A DNA stretch of 64,000 bases from Achromobacter pestifer (lineage in GTDB: Bacteria; Pseudomonadota; Gammaproteobacteria; Burkholderiales; Burkholderiaceae_B), in NCBI RefSeq assembly GCF_013267355.1, contig NZ_CP053985.1:5146001-5210000 (forward strand), given 5' to 3'. Below, piece after piece: positions 47,416-54,407 of this stretch. Both the position numbers and the translations under genes were made by a program. Each line of letters starts with the position of its first letter. Position 1 is the first letter of the stretch. The notes beneath the pieces were generated by a model. That model worked only from the letters and a program-made list of their open reading frames with translations. It did no database searches and was not told the DNA's origin.

Positions 47416-48153
47416 TCAGGCCTCCAGCGGCGCCACCGCGGCGCCCTGGATCTTGTGGCGGGCCAGGGCTTCGGCGACGAAGCCCGATTTCTTCATGGCC
47501 TCGACGAAGGCGGCCAGGTAGGCGCTGGCCTTGTCGCCGCGGCTCTTGGGCACGCCCATGGCCTGGCGGATCAGCATGAAGTGGCCGTCCAGCAGGCGCA
47601 GGCCGCCCAGGCGCTGCGCGTCGGCTTCAAGCTGCTGCTTCACGCCCGCGGCGACTTCCATGTTTTCCCGCATGAAGGTGTCGACCACGGCGGGCGAGGT
47701 CGGTGCGCGGAAGATCTCTGCCTGCTTGAGTTCGCGCGTGAGGTACAGGTCGTAGGCGCTGCCCTTGCCGACCACCACGCGCAGGCCCTTGCTGTCCACT
47801 TCGTCCATGCTGGCGATGGGCGAATCCTGCCGCACCAGATACGCGCCTTCGATGACCACGTAGGGCGCGGTGAAGGCGATCTGCGCGCCGCGCAGCGGGT
47901 CGATGGCGAAGAAGCCCACGTCGGCCTCTTCGGCGGCCACGGCGTTGACGGATTCGCCAGCCGACTTGAACACCACCAGTTCCAGCTGGACGCCCAGACG
48001 CCGCGCCAGTTCCGTGGCCAGGTCGACCGATACGCCGCCGGCCTGGCCGGTGACGGGGTCGGCGTGGGCCAGGATGGGATTGCCCAGGTTGATGGACGCG
48101 CGCAGCGTGCCGGTGGGGGCGAAGGCGGAAAGCAGTTCGTGATCGGTCTTCAT
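47416..48153 (-). CDS. SBP_bac_3-type solute-binding protein without signal peptide
   Basis: Amino-acid ABC-type binding protein (245 aa): GTLRASINLGNPILAHADPVTGQAGGVSVDLATELARRLGVQLELVVFKSAGESVNAVAAEEADVGFFAIDPLRGAQIAFTAPYVVIEGAYLV is a full SBP_bac_3 lobe. The N-terminus MKTDHELLSAFAPT has no signal peptide, so it would stay in the cytosol unless the start is misplaced; I saw no better in-frame start. No permease or ATPase is adjacent. It may be a cytosolic ligand-binding protein. Confidence 0.85.
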   Translation of the reverse strand: MKTDHELLSAFAPTGTLRASINLGNPILAHADPVTGQAGGVSVDLATELARRLGVQLELVVFKSAGESVNAVAAEEADVGFFAIDPLRGAQIAFTAPYVVIEGAYLVRQDSPIASMDEVDSKGLRVVVGKGSAYDLYLTRELKQAEIFRAPTSPAVVDTFMRENMEVAAGVKQQLEADAQRLGGLRLLDGHFMLIRQAMGVPKSRGDKASAYLAAFVEAMKKSGFVAEALARHKIQGAAVAPLEA

Positions 48154-48238
48154 GGTTTCCTTGGGCGGAGGGGCCGCGCGCGCTGGCGCGGATGTTGCGG
48201 CACAAGCATAGCCGCAAGCGCGCGCGTTGCGCGATGCC

Positions 48239-48664
48239 TTATTGCGCGCGGCGCAGGACGTAGTGCGGGGCCAGCGGGCCGGTGGGGCGGGTGCCGTCGC
48301 GGTACAGCATGGTCACCTGGTTTTCGCCGACGAAGTAACGCTGGCTGTCGCCGGATGCGTCGAGGCGGATGGTGCTGCCGTCGGATTCCCAGCTGAATGA
48401 ACCGGTTACGATCTCGGGCTGCGGCTGGCGGTCCAGGTACTGGGTCTGGCGTTCGTAGCGGCCGTTCTGGTCCAGGGTCAGGCGGGTGCGGATGCCGGGG
48501 CAGTCGGCGCAAGGCAGGGTGCCTTCGTAGCTGCCGGCCCAGTCCAGCGAATCGCGCGAGGTGTGGCTGTCGACGGGCGCGGAACCGCCGGAGCCGGGTC
48601 GGGAGGGTGCGCAGCCGGCGAGCAGGGCTAGCGTCAGGGCGCAGGTCAGGGTGGTTTTCATCAT
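48239..48664 (-). CDS. NlpE-like lipoprotein
   Basis: Lipoprotein (141 aa) with lipobox LLAGC (C18) and a NlpE N-terminal domain: WAGSYEGTLPCADCPGIRTRLTLDQNGRYERQTQYLD, then SFSWESDGSTIRL. The CxxC-like LPCADC corresponds to the NlpE disulfide site. E. coli NlpE activates Cpx upon surface contact; here it is a shorter single-domain form. Start ATG 48664 with AGGAG six bases upstream. Confidence 0.87.
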   Translation of the reverse strand: MMKTTLTCALTLALLAGCAPSRPGSGGSAPVDSHTSRDSLDWAGSYEGTLPCADCPGIRTRLTLDQNGRYERQTQYLDRQPQPEIVTGSFSWESDGSTIRLDASGDSQRYFVGENQVTMLYRDGTRPTGPLAPHYVLRRAQ

Positions 48665-48826
48665 GGCGAGCTCCTGTTTGGCAAACCGGTCACGATACGG
48701 ATAGTAACGGGGCGGTGCTGAAACGGGATGTAAAGCGTGCGGGCCCGGCGTGGCCGCGCATGCGCTACGCTAAGCTGCTTCCCGGCGGGCCGGCTTGGGC
48801 CTTCTTTCTTGAATAGGACGATTCCG

Positions 48827-49300
48827 ATGCAAGGCGAACACCGTTACAACGTCACCGTGGACTGGACCGGCAATACCGGTACGGGCACGTCCAGCTATGC
48901 CGCCTATTCCCGCGACCACCTGATCCGCGCGGCGGGCAAGCCCGACGTGCCGGGCTCGTCGGATCCGGCTTTCCGCGGCGATCCCGCGCGCTGGAATCCC
49001 GAGGACATGCTGGTGGCGTCGCTGTCCGCCTGCCACAAGCTCTGGTACCTGCATTTGTGCGCGGTCGAAGGGGTGAGGGTGGAGGCCTACCGCGACGAAG
49101 CCGAGGGCGTCATGGTCGAGGACCGCGAGCGCGGCGGCGCTTTCAGCGCCGTCACCTTGCGCCCCGAAGTGACCATCCGCGCCGGCGACGACGCGGCGCT
49201 GGCGGCCGAGCTGCACGAGCGCGCGCATCAATTCTGCTTCATCGCCAATTCGGTCAATTTTCCGGTGCGCTGCGAGCCGCGCATCGTGCACGCCGCCTGA
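48827..49300 (+). CDS. OsmC-family peroxidase-like protein
   Basis: OsmC/Ohr-family protein (157 aa): YNVTVDWTGNTGTGTSSY start, ARWNPEDMLVASLSACHKLWYLHLCAVEGV with a cysteine in the usual peroxidatic position, and HQFCFIANSVNFPVRC with the second cysteine. Reduces organic hydroperoxides. It precedes a GST gene by 11 bases. Confidence 0.9.
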   Translation: MQGEHRYNVTVDWTGNTGTGTSSYAAYSRDHLIRAAGKPDVPGSSDPAFRGDPARWNPEDMLVASLSACHKLWYLHLCAVEGVRVEAYRDEAEGVMVEDRERGGAFSAVTLRPEVTIRAGDDAALAAELHERAHQFCFIANSVNFPVRCEPRIVHAA

Positions 49301-49311
49301 GGGCCGCCGCC

Positions 49312-49959
49312 ATGCTGACCATCTGGGGGCGCCGCAGTTCGTTCAATGTGCAGAAGGTGCTGTGGCTGGCGGGAGAGCTGGGCCTGGAATACGAGCACGT
49401 GCTGGCTGGAGGCCAGTTCGGGCTGCTGGACACGGCCGAATTCCGCGTCATGAATCCTCACGGCAAGGTGCCGCTGCTGCGCGACGGCGCCACCGTCGTA
49501 TGGGAGTCCCACGCCATCCTGCGCTATCTGGCCGCGCGCGATGGCGCAGGCCGGTTCTGGGCGGACGACCCCGCGCAACGGGCCGCCGCCGACGGCTGGA
49601 TGGACTGGGCCCAGACCGCCCTGCAGCCCGCCTTTCTGACGGGCGTATTCTGGGGTCATTACCGCACGCCCGAGGCGCAGCGCGACACGGCGGCCATCGA
49701 GCGCGCCATCGCGGCCACGCATGCCAGCTTGCGGCAGCTGGACCGCGCGCTGGCGGACCGCCCGTACCTGGGCGGCGAGATACTGGGCTTGGCCGACATT
49801 CCGGCCGGCACCACGCTCTACCGCTACTTCGAACTGGACATCCCGCATCCGCCCATGGTGCATGTGCATGCCTGGTACGAGCGTCTGCAGGCCCGCCCGG
49901 CCTATCGCGAGCACGTGATGGTGCCGTTCGGGGAATTGCGCGGACGGCTGGACTTCTAG
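49312..49959 (+). CDS. Glutathione S-transferase
   Basis: GST (215 aa): N-terminal thioredoxin fold MLTIWGRRSSFNVQKVLWLAGELGLEYEHV, NPHGKVPLLRDGATVVWESHAILRYLAAR with the PxL and ES motifs that bind glutathione, then an all-helical C-terminal domain. SSFNV supplies the likely catalytic serine. It conjugates electrophiles or reduces peroxides, fitting the OsmC neighbour. Start ATG 49312. Confidence 0.9.
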   Translation: MLTIWGRRSSFNVQKVLWLAGELGLEYEHVLAGGQFGLLDTAEFRVMNPHGKVPLLRDGATVVWESHAILRYLAARDGAGRFWADDPAQRAAADGWMDWAQTALQPAFLTGVFWGHYRTPEAQRDTAAIERAIAATHASLRQLDRALADRPYLGGEILGLADIPAGTTLYRYFELDIPHPPMVHVHAWYERLQARPAYREHVMVPFGELRGRLDF

Positions 49960-49988
49960 GCCGGATTTACAAATTTTCCGGCGGGCGA

Positions 49989-50016
49989 TGTCACATCGCG
50001 CCAGGCTGTCTCGTCA
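49989..50016 (+). promoter_or_regulatory. ECF41-type promoter
   Basis: TGTCACA at 49989-49995, 16-base spacer, CGTCA at 50012-50016. This equals the known ECF41 consensus (TGTCACA-N16-CGTC). It lies 56 bases before the carboxymuconolactone decarboxylase-type gene, so the module's own sigma factor should drive it. Confidence 0.85.
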
Positions 50017-50072
50017 TAGGAGTATGGGCGCCGCATCCCGCGGCGCATGCCGACCTTGCTGGAGACCTATCC

Positions 50073-50519
50073 ATGAGCACCGCCCGCCTGAACGCCTACA
50101 CCGCCTCGCCCAAGGCCATGAAGGCGATGATCGCCCTGAACGACTTCGTCGAGGGCTGCGGCCTGGAGCACAGCCTGCTTGAACTGGTGAAGATGCGCGC
50201 TTCGCAGATCAATGGCTGCGCCTACTGCCTGCACATGCATTCCACCGACGCCCGCAAGCAGGGCGAAACGGAAATGCGCTTGTACCTGCTGGACGCCTGG
50301 CGCGAATCCTCGCTGTACAGCGAACGCGAGCGCGCCGCGCTGGCGTGGACGGAGGCGCTGACCCGGCTGGCCGAGACCCGCGCGCCGGACGCCGACTATG
50401 CCGAAATGGCCAGACATTTCAGCGAGGAAGAGCAGGTTAACCTGACGGTTGCCATCAACATGATCAACAGCTGGAACCGCATCGCCGTCGGCTTCCGCTC
50501 GCAGCATCCCAAGCACTGA
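50073..50519 (+). CDS. Carboxymuconolactone decarboxylase/AhpD-family protein
   Basis: Protein of 148 aa of the CMD/AhpD-like family with a redox pair C49-x-x-C52 and H56 (INGCAYCLHMHSTDARKQGE). Such proteins are the usual genomic partners of ECF41 sigma factors. It may act as an alkylhydroperoxidase-type reductase. The gene sits under an ECF41 promoter and 12 bases before the sigma gene. Confidence 0.92.
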   Translation: MSTARLNAYTASPKAMKAMIALNDFVEGCGLEHSLLELVKMRASQINGCAYCLHMHSTDARKQGETEMRLYLLDAWRESSLYSERERAALAWTEALTRLAETRAPDADYAEMARHFSEEEQVNLTVAINMINSWNRIAVGFRSQHPKH

Positions 50520-50531
50520 GGCCCAGGCTTT

Positions 50532-51461
50532 ATGAGCGCGTCCGCCATTCCCGATGCCGTTGCCGACTTCGAACCCCATCGCAGGCATTTGCAGGGCCTG
50601 GCCTACCGCATGCTGGGCTCATGGGCGGAGGCCGAGGACATCGTGCAGGATGCCTGGCTGCGCTGGCGCGACGCGGACCGCGGCCAGGTCGAGACGCCGC
50701 GCGCCTTTCTGTCGCGCACGGTCACGCGGTTGTGCCTGGACCAGCTGAAGTCGGCGCGCGCGCGGCGCGAGGAGTACGTGGGCCCGTGGCTGCCGGAACC
50801 CTTGCCCGATGCCGGCAACTATGGAGCGGCCGGGGCGGGGGAGATCGCGCACGATCTGTCGGTGGCGCTGATGCTGGCGCTGGAGCGTTTGTCGGCGCTC
50901 GAGCGGGCCGCTTTCCTGCTGCACGATGTGTTCGACATGCCGTTCGCGGAAATTGCGGCGACGCTGGGCCGCAACGAGGCCGCCTGTCGTCAGCTGGCCG
51001 CGCGGGCGCGCAACCGCGTGCGCGAGTCGCGTCCGCGGTTCGCGGTGACCGAGCAGGAAGGGGCGCGCATTGCCGATGCCTTCTGGCAGGCGTCACGCGC
51101 AGGCGATGTGGACGCGTTGCGCAGCCTGCTGGCGCAGGACGCCGTGCTGCATGCGGATGGCGGCGGCAAGAAGCTGGCCGTGTTCAGGCCGATCCTGGGC
51201 AGCGACAAGATCGCGCGCTTTTTTGCTGGACTGGCGAAGAAGCCCAGCGGCCAGTTCCTGGACGCGGTGGTGACGCAATTGAACGGCATGCCGGGCGTGC
51301 TGGCGACCGAACTGGACGGTTTGCCCCGGTCCACCACGCTGGAGGTGCGCGACGGCAGGATCAGCGCCATCTACATCGTGCGCAACCCTGATAAGCTGCG
51401 CCATGTCGCGGCGCTGCCGCCGCAGCCGACCGTGTCCCAGGATGATTCCGCACCTCACTGA
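50532..51461 (+). CDS. ECF41-family sigma factor with SnoaL-like C-terminus
   Basis: Extracytoplasmic-function sigma factor (309 aa). Sigma-2 (about 12-80) and sigma-4 (about 115-165, LSALERAAFLLHDVFDMPFAEIAATLGRNEAACRQLAARAR) are followed by a SnoaL-like domain (about 175-295) that takes the place of an anti-sigma factor. All three ECF41 hallmark motifs are present: WLPEP (86-90), DGGGK (209-213) and NPDKL (285-289). The C-terminal domain both inhibits and helps its own activity in studied members. It probably drives the TGTCACA-N16-CGTC promoter before its own operon. Confidence 0.95.
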   Translation: MSASAIPDAVADFEPHRRHLQGLAYRMLGSWAEAEDIVQDAWLRWRDADRGQVETPRAFLSRTVTRLCLDQLKSARARREEYVGPWLPEPLPDAGNYGAAGAGEIAHDLSVALMLALERLSALERAAFLLHDVFDMPFAEIAATLGRNEAACRQLAARARNRVRESRPRFAVTEQEGARIADAFWQASRAGDVDALRSLLAQDAVLHADGGGKKLAVFRPILGSDKIARFFAGLAKKPSGQFLDAVVTQLNGMPGVLATELDGLPRSTTLEVRDGRISAIYIVRNPDKLRHVAALPPQPTVSQDDSAPH

Positions 51462-51999
51462 CTATCCGCAGGACCTGCCTGAACTGGGGCTGGAAGGTTT
51501 GCGGCTGCGCCCATTGCGGGAAGCGGACGCGGCCGGTTGGCACGAATATCTGCGTGACGAGGCGGTCACGCGCCATACCAGCTGGCAGTTGGACGGACCG
51601 GATACGCTGGCGCGCCTGATCCGCGGCTATGGCCAGCCATCGGCGTCGCACAGCCTGCGCCTGGCCATCGTCACTGTGGACGGCGCCCTGGCGGGCACCA
51701 TAGGCTTGAACGAGATTTCCGTGTCCGCGCGGCGCGCGGAGATCGCCTATGACGTCGCGCCGCTGTACTGGCGGCGCGGCATTGCCACGCGAGCCTGCGG
51801 GGCCGTTGCCGCCTGGGCCCTGCACGAGCTTGGTTTCGCACGTGTCCAGGCTACCGTGCTGGATACGAACGCGGCGTCGGCCGGTGTGCTGGAGCGCTGC
51901 GGTTTTCAGCGCGAAGGGCTGCTGCGGCGCTACCGGCTGGTGCGCGGCGTACCCCGCGATTTCTGGATGTACGCGCGCGTCAATGCCGCGCAGGACTGA
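51442..51999 (+). CDS. RimJ/RimL-type GNAT acetyltransferase
   Basis: GNAT acetyltransferase (185 aa): LRLRPLREADAAGWHEYLRDEAVTRHTSW, then EIAYDVAPLYWRRGIATRACGAVAAWALHELGFARVQATVLDTNAASAGVLERCGF, the acetyl-CoA loop and C-terminal strand. Start ATG 51442 overlaps the sigma gene by 20 bases, suggesting coupling. The substrate is unknown. Confidence 0.88.
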   Translation: MIPHLTDYPQDLPELGLEGLRLRPLREADAAGWHEYLRDEAVTRHTSWQLDGPDTLARLIRGYGQPSASHSLRLAIVTVDGALAGTIGLNEISVSARRAEIAYDVAPLYWRRGIATRACGAVAAWALHELGFARVQATVLDTNAASAGVLERCGFQREGLLRRYRLVRGVPRDFWMYARVNAAQD

Positions 52000-52022
52000 C
52001 GCCCAACCACTTTGAGGAAACC

Positions 52023-52574
52023 ATGACGTCCGCTTTGATCGTGATAGACGTGCAGCGCGCGCTGTTCGAGACGACTCCCGCGCCGGCCGATGCCGAGGCC
52101 GTGCTGGCCCGTATCAATGCATTGACCGTGCGCGCCCGCGAGGCTGGCGTACCCGTCATCTACGTGCAGCACGAAAGTCCCGGCAGCGTCATGGATCACG
52201 GCCTGCCGGGCTGGCAGCTGGACTTGCGGCTGGAGCCGGAGGATGGCGACGTCCGCGTGCGCAAGACCACGCCCGACTCCTTCCTGCGTACCGATTTGGC
52301 CGATGCGCTGGCGCAAGCCGGCGCCATGCAACTGGTCGTGTGCGGCTATGCCAGCGAGTTCTGCGTGGACACGACCGTGCGCCGCGCGGCCGCGCTGGGC
52401 TATCCCGTCACGCTGGCCGCCGACGCCCACACCACCCAGGACAAGCCGCATGCGCCGGGCGCGCAGATCCGCGCGCATCACAACGCCACCTTGTCGTCCA
52501 TCTCCAGCTTCGGCGTGAAGATCGCCGCCGTGCCCGCGGCGGACATTGTCTTCGCCGCCACGGCGCCGCGGTGA
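52023..52574 (+). CDS. Isochorismatase-family hydrolase
   Basis: Cysteine hydrolase (183 aa) of the isochorismatase/nicotinamidase superfamily. The triad is visible: D9 in ALIVIDVQ, K81 in VRKTTPDSF and C114 in YASEFCVDTTVR. The cis-peptide loop and typical HTTQD follow. It could cleave an amide such as nicotinamide or a ureido compound. Starts 23 bases after the acetyltransferase. Confidence 0.9.
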   Translation: MTSALIVIDVQRALFETTPAPADAEAVLARINALTVRAREAGVPVIYVQHESPGSVMDHGLPGWQLDLRLEPEDGDVRVRKTTPDSFLRTDLADALAQAGAMQLVVCGYASEFCVDTTVRRAAALGYPVTLAADAHTTQDKPHAPGAQIRAHHNATLSSISSFGVKIAAVPAADIVFAATAPR

Positions 52575-52579
52575 CCTCC

Positions 52580-52804
52580 ATGGATCCTGAACTGCTATCG
52601 CTGCTGGTCACGCGCACCATGCCCTTTGGCAAGTACCAGGGGCGCCTGATCGCCGACCTGCCCGGCCCATACCTGGCCTGGTTCGCGCGCAAGGGCTTTC
52701 CGCCGGGTGAACTGGGGCGGCTGCTGGCCTTGATGCACGAGCTGGACCACAACGGGCTGTCGTCATTGCTGGCGCCGCTGCGCCAGTCCGCGCCGAAGAA
52801 ATAG
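52580..52804 (+). CDS. DUF3820 small protein
   Basis: Protein of 74 aa with TMPFGKYQGRLIADLPGPYLAWFARKGFPPGELGRLLALMHELDHNGL, the DUF3820 (quorum-sensing-regulated virulence factor) pattern. Function unknown. It begins 5 bases after the hydrolase stop; a GTG 9 bases earlier would overlap it. Confidence 0.85.
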   Translation: MDPELLSLLVTRTMPFGKYQGRLIADLPGPYLAWFARKGFPPGELGRLLALMHELDHNGLSSLLAPLRQSAPKK

Positions 52805-52836
52805 GCGGCCCGCGTAGGGCGGCCCGCGTGGGGCGG
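52803..52836 (+). repeat. Short tandem repeat GGCGGCCCGCGT
   Basis: Two and a half near-identical units of about 13-14 bases straddling the end of the DUF3820 gene and the intergenic region. No clear function. Confidence 0.45.
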
Positions 52837-52982
52837 CCGGGCGGAGAAACCGCGGGAAACAACTGTGGCGGATTGTGTAGCGTCTTGGCACGCCGTGCGC
52901 GGGCGGCCGGGGATACGATAGTGCGGCGTGTCCAGGGCCGCGGTTCGCGCCCTGGATGTCAGTTCATTGAAGAGAGGTCGTC

Positions 52983-53312
52983 ATGAAGAAACTCCACATC
53001 TCCGCCTTCCTGCTTGCCGCCCTGTGTGCGGCCGGCGCCGTGCAGGCGCAGAATGCGGCGCCCGCCACGCAGGAATACCAGTACCCCAGCGTGCGCTCCA
53101 AGGACGGCAGCCTCTCGCCGCCTTCCACGCTGCGCATGACGGTCACGCCCGAAGCCGGCTCCGCGCCGGCGGTCATCCGCGACACGCCGGAAAGCCAGGC
53201 CCAGTACGTGCGCTGCCGCGAGGTATCGGACCGCGCCGCCGTGTCGAACGCGCAGATGCAGGCCGGCGTGGCGCAGTGCCTGAAAGAGCTGGAGCAGCGC
53301 CGCCAGCAGTAA
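52983..53312 (+). CDS. Hypothetical secreted protein
   Basis: Small exported protein (109 aa) with signal peptide MKKLHISAFLLAALCAAGAVQAQ and a mature Pro/Ser/Ala-rich region, two cysteines in YVRCREVSDR and VAQCLKELEQ. Unknown function. It has its own strong terminator downstream. Confidence 0.75.
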   Translation: MKKLHISAFLLAALCAAGAVQAQNAAPATQEYQYPSVRSKDGSLSPPSTLRMTVTPEAGSAPAVIRDTPESQAQYVRCREVSDRAAVSNAQMQAGVAQCLKELEQRRQQ

Positions 53313-53319
53313 GGCGCTT

Positions 53320-53343
53320 GCCGCCCGCCTGACGGGCGGCTTT
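53320..53343 (+). terminator. Terminator after the small secreted protein
   Basis: GCCGCCCG-CCTGA-CGGGCGGC followed by TTT. Typical rho-independent stem with a short T-run. Confidence 0.65.
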
Positions 53344-53413
53344 CCGTTCTGGTCAAACGGTAATAATATTCAATCTCATCAACAGCGCTGCCCGCCGCGA
53401 CGGAGCCGCCATC

Positions 53414-54292
53414 TTGACCGCCGCCCATCCCGAACCTGATTGGACCGTATCGGCCGCCACGCCCGCCATGTCGCTGGCGGGCGGCACGCTGCGCTTTGGC
53501 CGCGACGAGCGTGTGCAGGAGCGCTTGGAGCCGGGCCTGAAACTGGTGCTGGTGCTGGACGGGGACCTGCGCTACAGCGTGCGCGGCGCGGCGCCCACCC
53601 GCGTGAGCGGGCCCGCGCTGCACCTGAGCGTGTGCCAGGACGCCATGGGCATGGAGCACGAGTTCGGCGCCCATCAGTCCTTGCGCTTCGTGTCCTTGCG
53701 CACGGGCCTGGACCATCTGCGCGATGCCTTTTCCATGGACCCGGCCCAGTTGGCGGGCCTGCTGCGCGCGCCGCGGGCCGTAGGCGCCTACGCCGAGGCC
53801 AATATGCGGGCGGACCGCAAGCTGGAGGCCCTGGGCCACCAGATGCTGGCCTGCCCGGTGCAGGGCGCCCTCAAGCGCATGTACCTCTCGGCCAAGGCGC
53901 TGGAACTGGCCGCGCTTGCCCTGGGTGCGCTGCAGCCGACGGAGCAAGGCGCGCCCCTGCGCGGCCTGACACGCGCCGACGTGGAGCGCCTGCATCACGC
54001 GCGCGACCTGGTTGCGGCGAACCTGCAGGATCCGCCGTCCCTGCCCGAACTGGCGCGGCGCGCGGGCGTGAACGTCAACAAGCTCACCACCGGCTTTCGC
54101 AAGCTGTTCGGCCAAAGCGTCTATGCCTATGTGCGTGAACGGCGCATGGAGCAGGCCCAGGTCCTGCTGGCCGAAGGCGCCTATACCGTATCCGAGGCGG
54201 CCTACGCCTGCGGCTATACCGATTCGCACTTCACCAAGGCGTTCCTGCGCCGCTACGGCGTGCTGCCCAGCAGCGTCGCGCCGGGCCGCTGA
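53414..54292 (+). CDS. AraC-family regulator of siderophore uptake (PchR-like)
   Basis: AraC-type activator (292 aa) upstream of a TonB receptor, as PchR/AlcR regulators are. The C-terminal HTH pair spans LPELARRAGVNVNKLTTGFRKLFGQSVYAYVRERRMEQAQVLLAEGAYTVSEAAYACGYTDSHFTKAFLRRYGVLPS. The N-terminal ~200 residues are the sensor, likely for the iron-siderophore. Starts with TTG at 53414 (GGAG upstream); a later ATG at 53468 is possible. Two perfect direct repeats just downstream are its probable sites. Confidence 0.9.
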   Translation: MTAAHPEPDWTVSAATPAMSLAGGTLRFGRDERVQERLEPGLKLVLVLDGDLRYSVRGAAPTRVSGPALHLSVCQDAMGMEHEFGAHQSLRFVSLRTGLDHLRDAFSMDPAQLAGLLRAPRAVGAYAEANMRADRKLEALGHQMLACPVQGALKRMYLSAKALELAALALGALQPTEQGAPLRGLTRADVERLHHARDLVAANLQDPPSLPELARRAGVNVNKLTTGFRKLFGQSVYAYVRERRMEQAQVLLAEGAYTVSEAAYACGYTDSHFTKAFLRRYGVLPSSVAPGR

Positions 54293-54301
54293 AGCGTCGA
54301 A

Positions 54302-54340
54302 ACTTCCGCAATCGCCAGCAAGACTTCCGCAATCGCCAGC
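54302..54340. promoter_or_regulatory. Two 18-bp direct repeats, candidate AraC operators
   Basis: ACTTCCGCAATCGCCAGC at 54302-54319 and again at 54323-54340, identical in all 18 bases, with a 21-base period (two helical turns). This is the geometry expected for an AraC-type dimer on one DNA face. They lie between the AraC gene and the Fur-like box. Confidence 0.75.
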
Positions 54341-54368
54341 GCGCGGCCGTCGTCGTTCCTAGAATTAC

Positions 54369-54385
54369 TTGAGAATTATTCTCAA
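54369..54385. promoter_or_regulatory. Fur-like palindrome before the TonB receptor
   Basis: TTGAGAAT-T-ATTCTCAA, a perfect 17-bp inverted repeat of the GAGAATTATTCTC type, 23 bases before the receptor start. It fits iron-responsive repression by Fur. Confidence 0.8.
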
Positions 54386-54407
54386 TAAAGTTCTAAGAGG
54401 ACAGGCA

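Noticed and set aside
52803..52836. Short GGCGGCCCGCGT repeats as a CRISPR or phase-variable tract
   Set aside because: Only two and a half units, no spacers, no gene promoter context that would make it functional.
53350..53385. Second Fur-like site before the AraC gene
   Set aside because: Roughly 11 of 19 consensus positions match; too weak to call beside the clear palindrome at 54369.
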